Part shown: positions 24,452 to 36,620 of the stretch, one piece after another
Layout of the letters: every line of letters begins with the position of its first letter
How positions within the stretch are numbered: position 1 is the first letter of the stretch
The notes under the pieces: generated by a model
What the model was told of the DNA's origin: nothing
The model's database searches: none
Seen by the model: only the letters and a program-made list of their open reading frames with translations
Origin: Cordilura impudica
Lineage: Eukaryota > Arthropoda > Insecta > Diptera > Scathophagidae
NCBI GenBank assembly: GCA_963682025.1
Contig: OY821521.1
Coordinates: 193,283,075 to 193,347,074, forward strand
DNA: 64,000 nucleotides
Direction: 5' to 3'
Program-made: the position numbers and the translations under genes

Positions 24452-25499
24452 GTATATTTTTCGCTAAATAAATTGTATTGTATAATATTTTTTCGCGATA
24501 TCAAATTTTTACGAAAAATATTTGCTCACAAAAAAAAATCTACAAAAATTTAAATGCAAGAATATTTAAAACCAATAATCAAATAGTTCAAAAAAATATA
24601 ACATCACATTTATTTAGAATAGTGATAAAAAATGATTTCGCTACCGAAAATTAATTTAAAGGCACAAAATTTTATAAAAAAAAATAATATTTTAAAATAA
24701 ATTTCGAATTAAAAGTAAAGCCGGAAAAATTCTTAACTGTGATAGTTGAAAAATACAATATCTATATTTATAACAAAAATACAAAAATTATTTTTACGAA
24801 AATATCTTCCTGTGACCAAAAAATTTGAAACAAAAAAAAATATTTTTTTTTATTAAAAAAATAGTTGAAAAAAAAACGAAATTACAAGAATTTTACGAAT
24901 AAAAATTTTAGCGTAAATTAATTTCCGCAAAAAAATGCAATAATAATTCATAAGCAAACTTATAAAAAAAAAATAATTTATTACTACAAAAAATTTTTCG
25001 CCAAAAGATTGTAAATCAAAATTTTTATAGCGAAAGTATTTTTTTTATTAAAAATTATCGCATTAAAATTTTTGAATACAAAATAAAGATTAAAAAACCA
25101 AAAAAATTTATATTTTTCGCAATAAATTTTAAAGGAAAATATTTTTTACGCTAAATAAAATTTTAACGAAAAATAGTTTTTCAGAAAAAAAAAAATAAAT
25201 AAATACAATAACTTTAAATGCAAAAATATTTTATACATATATAAAAAATAGCAAAAAATTATAATATCAATATAATATACTATAATATATATTATTAAAA
25301 ATCTCATAATAACTTTAACGAAGGAAGTCGCTAGCGCAAAATATTAAAAAAAAAAAAAAAAAAAAATAATAAAACTTTTTTATTACTTTCGATTAATTTC
25401 TAAATTAGAAAACTACTACATTAATTTCAAATTGTGATAGTTGAAAAATGTAATATCCCAATTATAACAAAAATATTAAAATTATTAGTAAATTTTTTA

Positions 25500-25800
25500 G
25501 TGTAATCGACCTTTTTCTTATTTTATTTGGGATTTGTATTAGAATATTCTAATTTGGGCTTTCAAGGTCATGTATTTCCTTAAATGTAAATAAAAGATTA
25601 ATTTATTTAATTTTTTATCCAACGTTTCTCTGGTATTTTCCAGCTTCATCAGGAATAATATTTATTAAATAAATAATCTTTGGTCAATCTTTACATTTAA
25701 TTTTCAAAAACATATAATTTCTTTTTATACACCACGACATAAAAACACAAAAAATAAATTAAAAATAATAAATGCAAAGATAAAAATTAAATATCACAGT
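25500..25800 (-). mobile_element. Penelope-like 3' tail inserted in the 690-bp repeat
   Basis: On the minus strand 25617-25655 reads TATTCCTGATGAAGCTGG, then a CAGAGAAACGTTGG block. This is the 'CCTGATGAAG...GAAACGTTG' signature seen near 3' ends of Penelope-like elements. The segment accounts for the extra ~300 bp in the third period of the surrounding repeat. No coding part is present. Confidence 0.5.
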
Positions 25801-26559
25801 AAAATCTATAAACTAAGTATCACAGTTGGAGTTAGAAACTATCTTCGTGTAAGCGAAAATTTTTAAACAATAATTAAATAAAATAGCTGAAAAAAATAAA
25901 ATTAAATTTACAATAGTTTTAGCAAAAAAAAAATTTAACAAACATATATTTCTTCAACAAAAAAAGAAAATTCGCAAAAACAATTTAAATTTTCCATAAA
26001 AAAGTTTTTTTTAGAAAAAAATTAGAAATTCAAATTTAAATTTAGGATATGACGAAATTTTTATAGCGAAATATATCAACTCAGAATTAAATTAAAAAAA
26101 AAAAAAATAAAAAAAAATATTTTTCGCTGAATAAATTTTAACAGAAAATATTTTTCGCGAAATATAATTATTACGAAAAATATTTTATTACCAAAAAATA
26201 GATCTACAAAAATTTAAATGCAAAAATATTTTTAATGTAAATAAAAATAGGTTAAATGGATATAATATTAATATATAATATATATTAATATATATATAAT
26301 TAATATATAATATTATTTAGAAACCTGATAAAAACTTTGACACCAGAATTCGCTAGCGAAAAATAATTTTAAGCCAACAAATAGATAATTTTTAAATTAG
26401 AAAAATGCTAGACTAATTTCTAATTGTAATATTTGAAAAATATGATATTTTATTTATAACAAATATATTAAAGTTATTTTTACCAAAAAATCTTCTCGTA
26501 AGCGAGTAATTTTAAACAAAAAATTATTAAAATTTTTTTATTTAAAAAATATTTAAAAA

Positions 26560-26774
26560 AATAAGAAAAGGTACTTTTTAAGAAAAGGTAATTTTTAAGG
26601 AAATTTACTTTCTTAAGAAAAGGTATTTTTTTTTAAGAAAGGGTACTTTTGTAAGTAGAGGCACTTCTTTCAGGGAATGTACTTTTCTTAAGAAAATATA
26701 CTTTTTTGAGAAAAGGAACTTTATTAAGGAAAGGCACTTTTTAAGAAACAGGTACTTTTTTTAAATGAAATTTA
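26560..26774 (+). repeat. 18-bp minisatellite, left half
   Basis: AAGAAAAGGTACTTTTT-type units of the same family as 10.96-12.33 kb, interrupted at 26775 by a Harbinger-type MITE. Confidence 0.75.
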
Positions 26775-27129
26775 GGTGCCTATTATGAGCAAGTTTTGAA
26801 CGAATTTTCATTTGGTATTATGGCGCACATTCGATAAAATAGCGCTATTGTGAATTTCACTCTATTGGATTATTCACAATAGTACATATTTATCAGCTGG
26901 CACTATAAATAAACATTGTTTGTTTACAAATTTATTTAAGGAAAAAAAAAACAAAAAATTAATTATTTATTAACATGGAATTATGGTTCTATGGTCGTCC
27001 GATGAAGATGAATGCTTCGTCATGAGAGATGCTTCCAATCATGCTGACAGCTTACGAATTTGACATTCGATAGTCGATGTTAAATAGCCAGCGAAGATCG
27101 AAGATCGAATGCAACTCATAATAAGGGCC
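26775..27129. mobile_element. PIF/Harbinger-type MITE with TTA duplication
   Basis: The ends GGTGCCTATTATGAG and CTCATAATAAGGGCC are inverted repeats (12 of 15 matching). They are flanked by TTA at 26772-26774 and 27130-27132. A 3-bp TTA/TAA duplication is the hallmark of PIF/Harbinger. It sits in the middle of the 18-bp minisatellite, giving clean outside boundaries. A short frame near 26990 (Trp-Ser-Ser-Asp-Glu-Asp-Glu) might be a relic of an internal gene, but it is too short to call. Confidence 0.8.
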
Positions 27130-27495
27130 TTAGTTTTTTGAGAAAAGGAACTTTTGTAAGAAAAGGTACATTTTAAAAGACAGGTACTTTTTAAAAAAAT
27201 TTAGGCTTTTAAGAAAAGGTACTTTTTTAAGGAGAGGTTGTTTTGAAGAAAAATTATTATATTTAAAGAAAAAGTGCTTAAAAAATATGCTCTATGGAAT
27301 GTGAACTTTTTTAAGAAAATGTTCTTTTTTCTTTGTTAAAGGAAAGGAATTTTTAACCAAGGTACCTTTTTTAAGAAAATCTACTTTTTTTTAAGAAAAG
27401 GTACTCTTTGGAGAATAGATACTTTTTAGGGAAAACGTTCTTTTTGAAAAAAGGCACTTTTTTTTTTAGCAAAACGTACTTATTTAAGAAACTTT
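27130..27495 (+). repeat. 18-bp minisatellite, right half
   Basis: This continues the array of 26560-26774 beyond the MITE. It ends where a Helentron begins. Confidence 0.7.
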
Positions 27496-27512
27496 ATTTG
27501 TTTTCAAATAAA

Positions 27513-28195
27513 GCACAGAGGGGTATAGGGTATAATGACATTATACTGATATTTGTAACTACCAAAAATATTAGAGCTAGACCCATCTTTTATTATACTG
27601 ATCAACTCATAATCACTTTCTGAGTCGATTTAACGATGTCCGTCCGTCCGCCTCTCCGTCTGCGGTCTATGTAAACATTTTAATTGAACTACAATTTGAA
27701 AATATGAATATATTTTGATAAAATTTGGTACGTAAATTTCTGTTGGCCGCAGGACGCATATAAAAGCGTGCTTGTTCAGACCTAGTCCCCATACAAACGA
27801 CCCCTATGAGATCGACTTAAAATGCCATAAGATCCAAATTATCATGTAGATCTCGTTCAAATGGGGTTTGTTTATGTTAATTACATCCATTTATCAGTAG
27901 ACCAAAAATAAACACTGTAGGAAAATTCTTAGTAATAATCCCCATATAAAGCTGCTTCCCGATCTTCACTTAAAACTATCAAAAAACAAAACTATTCCAC
28001 AGATTTTTCTCAAATTTGGTTTTTACATGTTTTTGGAAAAAATAAGTGACCTTAGCAAAGATGGTCACGATCGGTCCATTTTGCGACCTAGTCCTCATAT
28101 AAATATATCATCCGATATGAACTTTTTCAAATCTGCAGGCAAAAAAAATTAATAAAAATTCCATTCGGATATCGATTATGCACATTTTTTGTACC
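27513..28195 (+). mobile_element. Helentron, 3'-truncated
   Basis: It starts around GGGGTATAGGGTATAATGAC, carries GTCCGTCCGTCCGCCTCTCC at 27639, and runs through the standard body to TTAATAAAAATTCCATTCGG, where similarity stops before the 3' hairpin. It is more diverged than other copies. Confidence 0.7.
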
Positions 28196-28481
28196 CAATT
28201 ACCAATTCTATAAAGGGATGGTATACTTGTTTAAATTGCTTAAGATATTGAAGTCACTAACAGTATAATAGAAAGACAATAAAATTTCCTTTAAAATTAC
28301 ATACCACAAAATTTTTTTCAAAAAAAGGTCAAAGGTCATATTTTGCTTCAGATGCTTATATCTCAGAAGCCGACCTTTAGAAAATTTAAAAAAATATATA
28401 TGTTAATGCTGGTTATCAGATCCACACATATGGCAATTTTAAAAATAGTGATATTATTACTTTTAAACTTATTACTAAAAA
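28196..28481. other. Unassigned intergenic stretch
   Basis: AGGTCAAAGGTCATATTTTG near 28325 is a direct repeat of AGGTCA (DR1 spacing, a nuclear-receptor-like half-site pair), which may be coincidental. No gene is seen. Confidence 0.3.
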
Positions 28482-28751
28482 CTAGCAGATTCCAGCACTC
28501 GAAATGCGAGTGAAATTTCTAGGTAGCTTTATTTTTCAACAATAGCCAATTCACAAACCAACACTTTTATGGTTTATTATTATTGTGAATGAAGATAACA
28601 AACTCATTAACAAACACATTAACATATTTAATTAAACACACTTAGCATTTGTAGATTATATGTATGAATGTGTTAGTAGCAACTTTAAATGCAATTTACT
28701 GAAAATAAAGGAAAAAATTAAAAATCTGTAAATCTGTAAAACAGCTAAAAA
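28482..28751 (-). mobile_element. Helitron, CTAG end present, running into assembly gap
   Basis: CTAGCAGATTCCAGCACTCG, an ATGCGAG hairpin arm and the family body match 2382-2741. The other end is lost in the N gap. Confidence 0.75.
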
Positions 28752-28951
28752 NNNNNNNNNNNNNNNNNNNNNNNNNNNNNNNNNNNNNNNNNNNNNNNNN
28801 NNNNNNNNNNNNNNNNNNNNNNNNNNNNNNNNNNNNNNNNNNNNNNNNNNNNNNNNNNNNNNNNNNNNNNNNNNNNNNNNNNNNNNNNNNNNNNNNNNNN
28901 NNNNNNNNNNNNNNNNNNNNNNNNNNNNNNNNNNNNNNNNNNNNNNNNNNN
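28752..28951. other. Assembly gap, 200 N
   Basis: Exactly 200 undetermined bases lie within a Helitron copy. The round number suggests a scaffolding gap of estimated size. Confidence 0.99.
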
Positions 28952-29504
28952 AATACAGATTTTTTTTCTCCCTTCTATAATATCTGTACATAGCTTCGTA
29001 AATTTGTAGGAATATGTTGTTGTAGTTATCTCGGATTCATGTTCAATTGCTTAGAAATGCATTACAATGTATACATTTTTAATGGCTTAACAAATTGTTT
29101 AAAACAACTAAACAACTGTAAATCCATCACTGAATTAGTTTAACAAATTTTCAAACACAACTCTATAGTAAGTAGAAATTTACTGGAATTGCTAAAAAGG
29201 AAAAAAAAAATATCAAATTCCTAAAAACAGATATTTGTCATGACCCAAAAAAAAAAAAAAAATAAAATAATAAAAAAATAAAATAATTTATCATAAAATA
29301 AGAAAAATATCTTTAAAATTTTATATGCAGCCCAGAGGGCCAGAACTAACAACTTCAGTCACAAAACTAAAAAAACACACACACAAATAGTTGCAACCAA
29401 TAACATTACTTAATAATAAGAGATAGTTGCTTTACTTAAGATCCTTTAAAATAATTTCAATTGATACTCAAATGCCAGTCAATTATTCTCTTATACAATG
29501 TGTA
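28952..29504. other. Unique AT-rich DNA, no gene seen
   Basis: No recognised repeat terminus, RNA or supported reading frame. Confidence 0.35.
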
Positions 29505-29507
29505 CAT

Positions 29508-31340
29508 TAGGGTGGCCCTTAATAAAAAAAAAGTGTTCAAACTCTCGGTCTCACCCCTTAGAAATATGCGAATGGCAAAAAAATGAGAATTTCAAATTTT
29601 TGGGCCAATCAAAAAAAATTTAGAGGTGCCTCAACGCGACTGAAAATTTCAGTGTGTTTGTATGGGGAAAAATTAACTTTTTTCAGATTTGACGAAAATT
29701 TCGTTCTATAGTTTAATTTTTTCGACAAGTTGTTATATGAATCGATTTCAGAACTAAATTATCTCTTTAAAACGCTACATAGCTTCAATATCGAATAAAA
29801 ACTCGCCAAGAAATAGCAAATGCCCCAGAACACTTTTGTGCCAATAAAAAACTAGGTCATGAAATTTGATGGCATTTTTTCAACTTTGAGAAATTGATTA
29901 AAGCCATAATTTTTTTGGACCCTATACTTGTAAGGACTTAGATATGAAGTACTGTTTATGCCCTATACCACTATGTGATTTGGGTATAATGACTTTGTGC
30001 TGCTGTTTCTAACTACAAAAATATTTGACCTAGACCCATCTTTTATTATACTGATCGAATCAGAATCACTTTTTGAGTCGATTTTACAATGTCCGTCCGT
30101 CCGTCCGTCTGTGTGTCTATGTAAACCTTGTAATCAAACTGCAGGTCGCAAATATGAATATATTTTGATGAAATTTAAGCTTTTATCAGCCATGGGATGA
30201 ACGCTATTGAAATTGGTGAAAATCGGACAATGTTCAGACCTAGCCCCCATATAAATGACCCCTATGAAATCGACATAAATTGCCATAAGATCCAAATTGT
30301 CGTATATATCTTAGTCAAATTGGGTTTGTATGTGTTTATTACATCCACTAATGAGTAGTCCAAAAACGATACCTATGGGACAACTCTAAGTCATAGGCCC
30401 CTATAGAGCTGCTGCCCGATCTTCGCTTAAATCTATCAAAAAACAAAAATAATGCACTGATTCATTTCAAAATTTGTTTGTATATATTTTCGAAATATAC
30501 AAGAGACTTTACCAACCATGGCCAGGATCGGTCCACTTTTGGACCTACTCCCCATATAGACATAGCATCCGATATGAACTTTTTTATATCTGCAGACAAA
30601 AAACTTTATAAAAATGCCTCTCAAATTTGGTTCTTGCTTATTTTCTAAATCCAATTAGTTAGGCTTAAGAGATTGGGTCTCTAAACGCATGGTACAGGGT
30701 ATCGTATAATATTCTTACTTGTCTATTACCACGTTGTTAACCTATTGCGCATTGAGACCGAAAATGGGAAATTTTTTTAATAAAATTTTGAAAACTCCTT
30801 TTTCAAGTTTTGAAAAATTTTCTTAAACAAAATTTAAAAAAATTGATCTAGCTCTTTAAGGTCTTGTTAAATGCATATTAGAGATTAACTGTGCGAATTT
30901 TTTCGGTAAATCGCGACGCCAAATTTTTTTTTTGACAAGGATTTTATTTTTGCGGATTTCGAGAAAACTTGGATTTTTGTGAAATATTCTGTAAATGTAC
31001 TCTTTCTAAATACTTTGTATCAAAAATTCATCACTTGCCTACTTTTAAATGTTATATTTTAGCTTAATAGCCTAGGGTTTCGGAAAAAAATAATATGACC
31101 CCATTAACCCTTTTTGAATAAAAGACAATTTATTAAAAAAATGCAAATATTTTTTAAGTGCTGTTGAATTTTTATATGCGATGCTTAAAATATAATAACG
31201 AAATGTGTACAACTTCCGTTCCTAAAATTTGGGATAAATCCAAAAACGTTAACCCATTATTTGCCAAGGCCAGCTTTGGATTTTAAGATATTTTTAAGTA
31301 AAAATTACCGAAAACGAGTTTTTCTATTAAACTCGGTTAA
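29508..31340. repeat. Unclassified dispersed-repeat sequence split by a Helentron
   Basis: It begins with TTAGGGTGGCCCTTAAT, a start I associate with repeats in fly genomes but cannot name. Sequence of similar character (TTTTTT/AAAAAA-rich, with short GC islands such as TCGCGACGCC) continues after the Helentron at 29955-30727. No second terminus or coding region was found. Confidence 0.35.
29955..30727 (+). mobile_element. Helentron, near complete
   Basis: It opens at TATGCCCTATACCACTATGT, has GTCCGTCCGTCCGTCTGTGT at 30091, and closes at GTACAGGGTATCGTATAATA before TTCTTACTTGTC. The 3' hairpin arm TAGTCGGTCTAGACCGACTA is deleted in this copy, although the terminal TTCTTACTTG is kept. Confidence 0.75.
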
Positions 31341-31400
31341 TTTTTATTTATTTAACCCTTCAGTGCTCCTGGGATCAAATTAATCCATTGCGATACATCA

Positions 31401-31803
31401 TTGCTGCAAATATCTGCTTATTGCTCGCAAGTGGTATAAAAACTACATATTTTTCTAAAACGGAAGTGATATTGTTGCCAAAATAAAAGTGGTAAATAAT
31501 AAAGTAGTAGGGCGCGGTGTTAAATTGATTGAAGAACGAACAAGAATAGCAATACTTATTGCAAGTCGTAAGTGATTACAGAAAACAATTGGAATCGGAG
31601 ACTAAAAATAAACAGAATCAATTTTATATTTCATATTCTTGTGAAGAAATTGCCTTTTATTAGCTTTGGGTCATTTGTGGGCGTTCTTATTTTATTTAGA
31701 AAAATATAGATTTATTTTATACATAAAAATAATTTTATAACAAAAGTGGTTAAAATTTGTTTTAATTTATATTCTCGAGCAATAAGCAGATAATTGCAGC
31801 AAA
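31401..31803. mobile_element. Inner inverted-repeat element X
   Basis: TTGCTGCAAATATCTGCTTA followed by TTGCTCG at the left is mirrored by CGAGCAATAAGCAGATAATT then GCAGCAA at the right, giving about 27-bp arms with one or two mismatches. There is no coding sequence. Exact target duplication is not clear. Confidence 0.6.
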
Positions 31804-31807
31804 GATA

Positions 31808-32559
31808 TCTGTGGTTTTCTGGAATAACCGCTTATGTCAATTTTTGTTAGTTTTGAGTTAACGATGCCAAATATATTAATTTTTAACGCTCTTTACATGT
31901 GTTAAATTAAAAAAAAAAATATTGAACAATTCTGAGGTTTTTCTTTAAATAACGACGTAACTGAAATGTTTATTAAATTAATTTGCAGCACTAACGACGC
32001 ATGTCAACCTACGTTTGATCGATGACAAATTATTTTCTCAGAAAACGACATATAGCGACATATGTTGTTATTATATGCAAAATAATTTTGATTATTTTTC
32101 AGTTTATAACCACTTGTAAAAATTTTTGTGTTTATTTCTGTTATTTTTTGTCACTATTATTCTTGATACGTTGTTATATTCTCATCCTAAGTCCCGTTAA
32201 CTTTTTGCTGACGAATAAAAAAATCCATTTTTCAAACAACAACAACTTAAGTCTACATGGGTGGTAGCATTGGTAGTTTTCTTTTTCAAAGAAAACGACG
32301 TTTGTCGACATAAGTTATTTTACACACACTTTAAGTGTAATTTACATATTGCTTTTTCGTCCTTCTCCAGGATCCATTCCTCTGAAGATTTTTGACTCAA
32401 AATTTTATGTAAAGTATTTATTGCCCATATCTTTAGGACTGTTAAATAAACAGCTCTAAAAACTTTATATCGAGCCCATAATTTCATATATAACTTTTTT
32501 TGACTCCCCTGAACATTTTGATTTTATGACATACGCAGTTATTCTAGAAAACCACAGAT
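31808..32559. mobile_element. Inner inverted-repeat element Y, copy 1
   Basis: The left end TCTGTGGTTTTCTGGAATAA is mirrored by TTATTCTAGAAAACCACAGA. A second copy of the same ~760-bp unit lies at 48811-49578 with a clean TATA duplication; here the flanks are GATA and TATA. The body is shared by both copies, including TTAACGATGCCA, the GACATA-rich middle and TATCGAGCCCATA. No coding capacity is evident. Confidence 0.7.
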
Positions 32560-32604
32560 ATACCACAATGGATTATTTTGATCCTAGGAGTACTGAAGGG
32601 TTAA

Positions 32605-35600
32605 ATAAATAAATATTAAAGCCATCGAATATTTAAGAGTTTTTTTTGATTTAGCATATATTATTTTTGCGATATTTATAAAAGAGTTTTTAAGTTTGGC
32701 AATCTTTATTTTAGCATTTTTAATTTAGCGACTTTTAATTTGGTGTTTTTTAAGCTTGACAATTTTATTTTTAAGGTTTTTATTTTAGCGATTATTATTT
32801 TACCGATTTCCATTTAAGCATTTTCAAGTTTTTATTTTACCGATTTTTCTTTAAGTTTGGCGACTTATATTTGAATTATATTTGGCGAATTTTATTTTAG
32901 CGATTTTTATTAAAGCCATCGAATATTTTAGGGTTTTTTTGATATAGCATATATTAGTTTTGCGTTATTTGTAAACGCGTTTTAAAGTTTGGCTACTTTT
33001 ATTTCAGCGTTTTTAATTTAGCGATTTTTAATTTGGTCTTTTTATTTTAAGCTAGACGATTTTAATTTTAAGGTTTCTATTTTAGCGATTATTATTTTAC
33101 CGATTTTCATTTAAGCGTTTTTAAATTTATATTTTAGCGATTCTTTTTTAAATTTCGCGATTTATAATTCAATTATATTTGGCAAATTTTATTTTAGGGC
33201 TTTTTATTAAAGCCATCGAATATTTTAAGGTTTTTTAATTTAGCTTATGTTATTTTAGCGATATCTATAGAAGAGTATTACAGTTTGGCTGTTTTTATTT
33301 TAACGTTTTTTATTCGATGATTTTTATATTGTTTTTTTTTTTTTTTTTTATTTTTGCTTTTTTTATGTTGCGATATTTATTTTAGCATTTATTATTTTAG
33401 CAATTTTTAGTTTCGTGTTTTTTTATTTCAAGTTTCACGATTTTAATTTTAAGGTTTTTAATTTAGCGAATTTTATTTAAGCGTTTTCATGTTTTTATTT
33501 TACCGATTTTTCTTTAAGTTTGGCGATTTATATTTGAATTATATTTGGCGAATTTTATATTAGTGATTTTTGTTAGGTTTTAGGTTTTTTAATTTAGTAT
33601 ATTTTATTTTAGCGATATTCATATAAGCGTTTTTAAGTTCGGCAATTTTTATTTTAGCGATTTTCAATTTAGCGATTTTTAATTTGCTCTTTTTATTTTA
33701 AGCTTGACGATTTTAATTTTAAGGTTTTTATTTTAGCGGATACTATTTTACCGACTTTCATTTAAGCGTTTTTAAGTTTATATTTTACCTATTTTCTTTT
33801 TAAGTTTCGCGATTTATATTTGAATTATATTTGGCGAATTTTATTTTAGGGCTTTTTATTAAAGCCATCGAATATTTTAAGGTTTTTTTTATTTAGCTTA
33901 TGTTATTTTAGCGATATTTATAGAAGCGTCTTTAAGTTTGGCTGTTTTTATTTTAGCGTTTTTTATTCGATGATTTTTATATAATTTTTATTTTTGCTTT
34001 TTTTATGTTTGCGATATTTATTTTAGCATTTATTATTTTAATGATTTTTAGTTTAGTGTTTTTTATTTCAAGTTTCACAATTTTAATTTTAAGGGTTTTA
34101 ATTAGCGAATTTTATTTAAGCGTTTTCAAGTTTTTATTTTACCGATTTTTCTTTATGTTTGGCAATTTATCTTTGAATAATATTTGGCGAATTTTATATT
34201 AGCGAGTTTTATTAAAGCCATCGAATATTTTAGGTTTTTTAATTTAGTGTATTTTATTTTAGCGATATTTATATAAGCGTTTTTGAGTTTGGCTATTTTT
34301 ATTTTGGCGTTTTTAATTTAGCGGTTTTTTGTGTAAGGATTTTTATATTGGTTTCTTTTTATTTTAGCTTTTTTTTGTTTGCGATTTTTATTTTAGCGAT
34401 TATTACCTTAGTGATTTTTAGTTTAGTGTTTTTATTTTAAGTTTGAAGAATTTAATTTTAAGGTCTTTATTTAGCGAATTTTACTTTAGCGATTTTCTTA
34501 AGGGTTTTTAAGTTTTTATTTTACCGATTTTTATTTTAACAACTTTTTTAAGTTTGGTGATTTATATTTGAATTTTAATTGGCAAATTTTTGATTCAGCA
34601 TATATTTTTTTTTTAGCGATATTTATATATTTATATTTATATTAAGTTTGGCTATTTTTATTTCAGCGTTTTTTATTTGTTTTGTTTGATTTCAGCTTTT
34701 TTTATGTTTGCGGTTTTATATTAGCGATTATTATTTTAGCGTTTTTATTTGAAGTTTAACAATTTTCATTTTAAAGTTTTTATTTTAGCTTTTTTAAAGT
34801 AAGCTTTTTTATTTTAACTGTTTTTTTAAGTTTGGCGATTTATATCTGAATTATATTTGTCGAATTTTATTTTAGCGATTTTTATTAAAGCCATCGAATA
34901 TTTTAAGGTTTTTTATTTAGCTTATGTTATTTTAGCGATATTTATAGAAGCATCTTTAAGTTTGGCTGTTTTTATTTTAGCGTTTTTTATTCGATGATTT
35001 TTAATTAATTTTTATTTTTGCTTTTTTATGTTTGCGTTATTTATTTTAGCGTTTATTATTTTAGCGTTTTTTATTTTAGTGTTTTTTATTTTGAGTTTCA
35101 CGATGATAATTTTTTTAAGTTTTTTAAATTAGCGAATTTTATTTAAGCGGTTTCAAGTTTTTATTTTACCGATTTTTCTTTAAGTTTGGCGATTTATCTT
35201 TGAATAATATTTGGCAAATTTTGTTTTAGCGATTTTTGTTAAGGCCATCGAAAGTTTTAGGTTTTTTAATTTAGTACATTTTATTTTAGCGATTTTTAAA
35301 GAAGCGTTTTTGAGTTTGACTATTTATATTTCAACGTTTTTAATTTAGCGTTTTTTGTGTAAGCATTTTTATATTGGTTCCTTTTTATTTTGCCTTTTTT
35401 GTTTGCAATTTTTATTTTCGCGATTATTATCTTAGTGATTTTTAGTTTAGTGTTTTTATTTTAAGTTTGAAGAATTTAATTGTAAGGTCTTTAATTTAGC
35501 GAATTTTACTTTAGCGATTTTCATTTAAGGGTTTCAAGTCTTTATTTTACCAATTTTTTTAAGTTTGGTGATTTATATTATATTTAAAGTATTGGCTATT

Positions 35601-36620
35601 TTTGTTTCAGCGTTTTTAACTTAGCGTTTTTTATTTTTTTATATTAGCTTTTTTATGTTTGTGATTTTATTTTAGCGTTTATTATTTTAGCGTTTTTATT
35701 TTAAGTTTGACGATTTTCATTTTAAGGTTTTTATTTTAGCTTTTTTAAGTTAAGCGTTTTTATTTTAAGTGTTCCTCTTTAAGTTTGACAATATATATTT
35801 GAATTATATTTGGCGAATTCTATTTTAGCGATTTTTATTAAAGCCATCGAATATTTTAGGGTTTTTTTTTTAGCAATATTTATATAAGCGTTAAGTTTGG
35901 TAATTTTTATTTTAGCGTTAATAATTTAGCGTTTGTAATTTAGAGTTTTTATTTAGCGTTATTTATTTGTTTTTTAGTTTTTAATTTTTTTCATGTTTGC
36001 TATTATGATTATAGCGATTTTTAGTATTGTAGTTTTTATATTAAGTTTGACGATTTTAATTTTAAGATTTTTATTTTTGCGAATTATATTTTAGCGTTTT
36101 TAAGTTCTTATTTTATAAATTTTAATTTTAACAATTTTTTTAAGTTTGGCGATTTATATTTGAATTATAATTATAATTATAATTATATTTGGCGAATTTT
36201 ATTTTAGCGATTTTTATTAAAGTCATTGAATATTTTAGGGTTTTTTAATTCAACATATATTATTGTAGCGTTATTTATATAAGCGATTTTAAGTTTGCCT
36301 ATTTTTGATTTAACGTTTTTTATTTGATGATTTTTATATTTGTTTTTTTTTTGTTTAAGCTTTTTTTATGGTTGCAATTTTTATTTTAGCGATTATTATT
36401 TTTAGCGATTTTTAGTTTGGCGTATTTTATTTTAAGTTTGACGTTTTTAATTTAAAGGATTTTAATTTAGCGAATTTTATTCTAGCGATTTTCATTTAAG
36501 CGTTTTTATGTTTGGCTATTTTTCATTTAGCAATTTTTATTTTAGCGTTTTTATTTGGCGATTATATTTGTGGGTTTTTTAAATTGGAGAATTTTATTTT
36601 ATAAATTTTTTTTTATGCAA
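32605..36620 (+). repeat. TTTTAGCGATTTTTA minisatellite with ~650-bp higher-order units
   Basis: There are 4 kb of short degenerate units. A landmark ATTAAAGCCATCGAATATTT recurs at about 32618, 32909, 33208, 33858, 34213, 34886, 35840 and 36210 (diverged at 33560 and 35239). Two landmark contexts alternate: 'TTTAGCTTATGTT' at 33208, 33858 and 34886, and 'TTTAGTATATTTT' at 33560, 34213 and 35239. Steps of about 350 then about 300 bp make a ~650-bp dimer. Related sequence flanks 40.15-41.25 kb. Confidence 0.8.

Larger units (their letters stand above)
23990..26558 (+). repeat. Long-period (~690-bp) degenerate tandem repeat
   Basis: Ordered landmarks recur: a TTTTTCGCTAAATAAATT block (24283, 24458, 25110, 26124), an AATTTAAATGCAAAAATATT block (24548, 25213, 26208), a TCGCTAGCG block (24632 degenerate, 25328, 26348), and a TGATAGTTGAAAAAT.CAATAT block (24741, 25436, 26421). 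Spacing is about 690 bp once the inserted MITE and Penelope-like tail are removed. No coding potential. Confidence 0.6.
31356..32600. mobile_element. piggyBac-like non-autonomous element with TTAA duplication
   Basis: The left end CCCTTCAGTGCTCCTGGGAT and the inverted right end CCCTTCAGTACTCCTAGGAT (about 40 bp of arm, few mismatches) are flanked by TTAA at 31352-31355 and 32601-32604. A TTAA target and CCY-type termini are diagnostic of the piggyBac superfamily. There is no transposase. Nearly the whole interior consists of two further inverted-repeat elements (31401-31803 and 31808-32559). Confidence 0.8.

Noticed and set aside
28325..28345. AGGTCAAAGGTCA as a nuclear-receptor response element
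   Set aside because: It is a good DR1 match but isolated in repeat-rich DNA with no nearby gene, so chance is the simpler explanation.
28656..28991. Frame spanning the N gap
   Set aside because: Most of its residues are undetermined and it lies in a Helitron.
29508..29530. TTAGGG as telomeric repeat
   Set aside because: A single TTAGGGTGG occurrence, not a tandem array; flies of this group do not use that telomere repeat.
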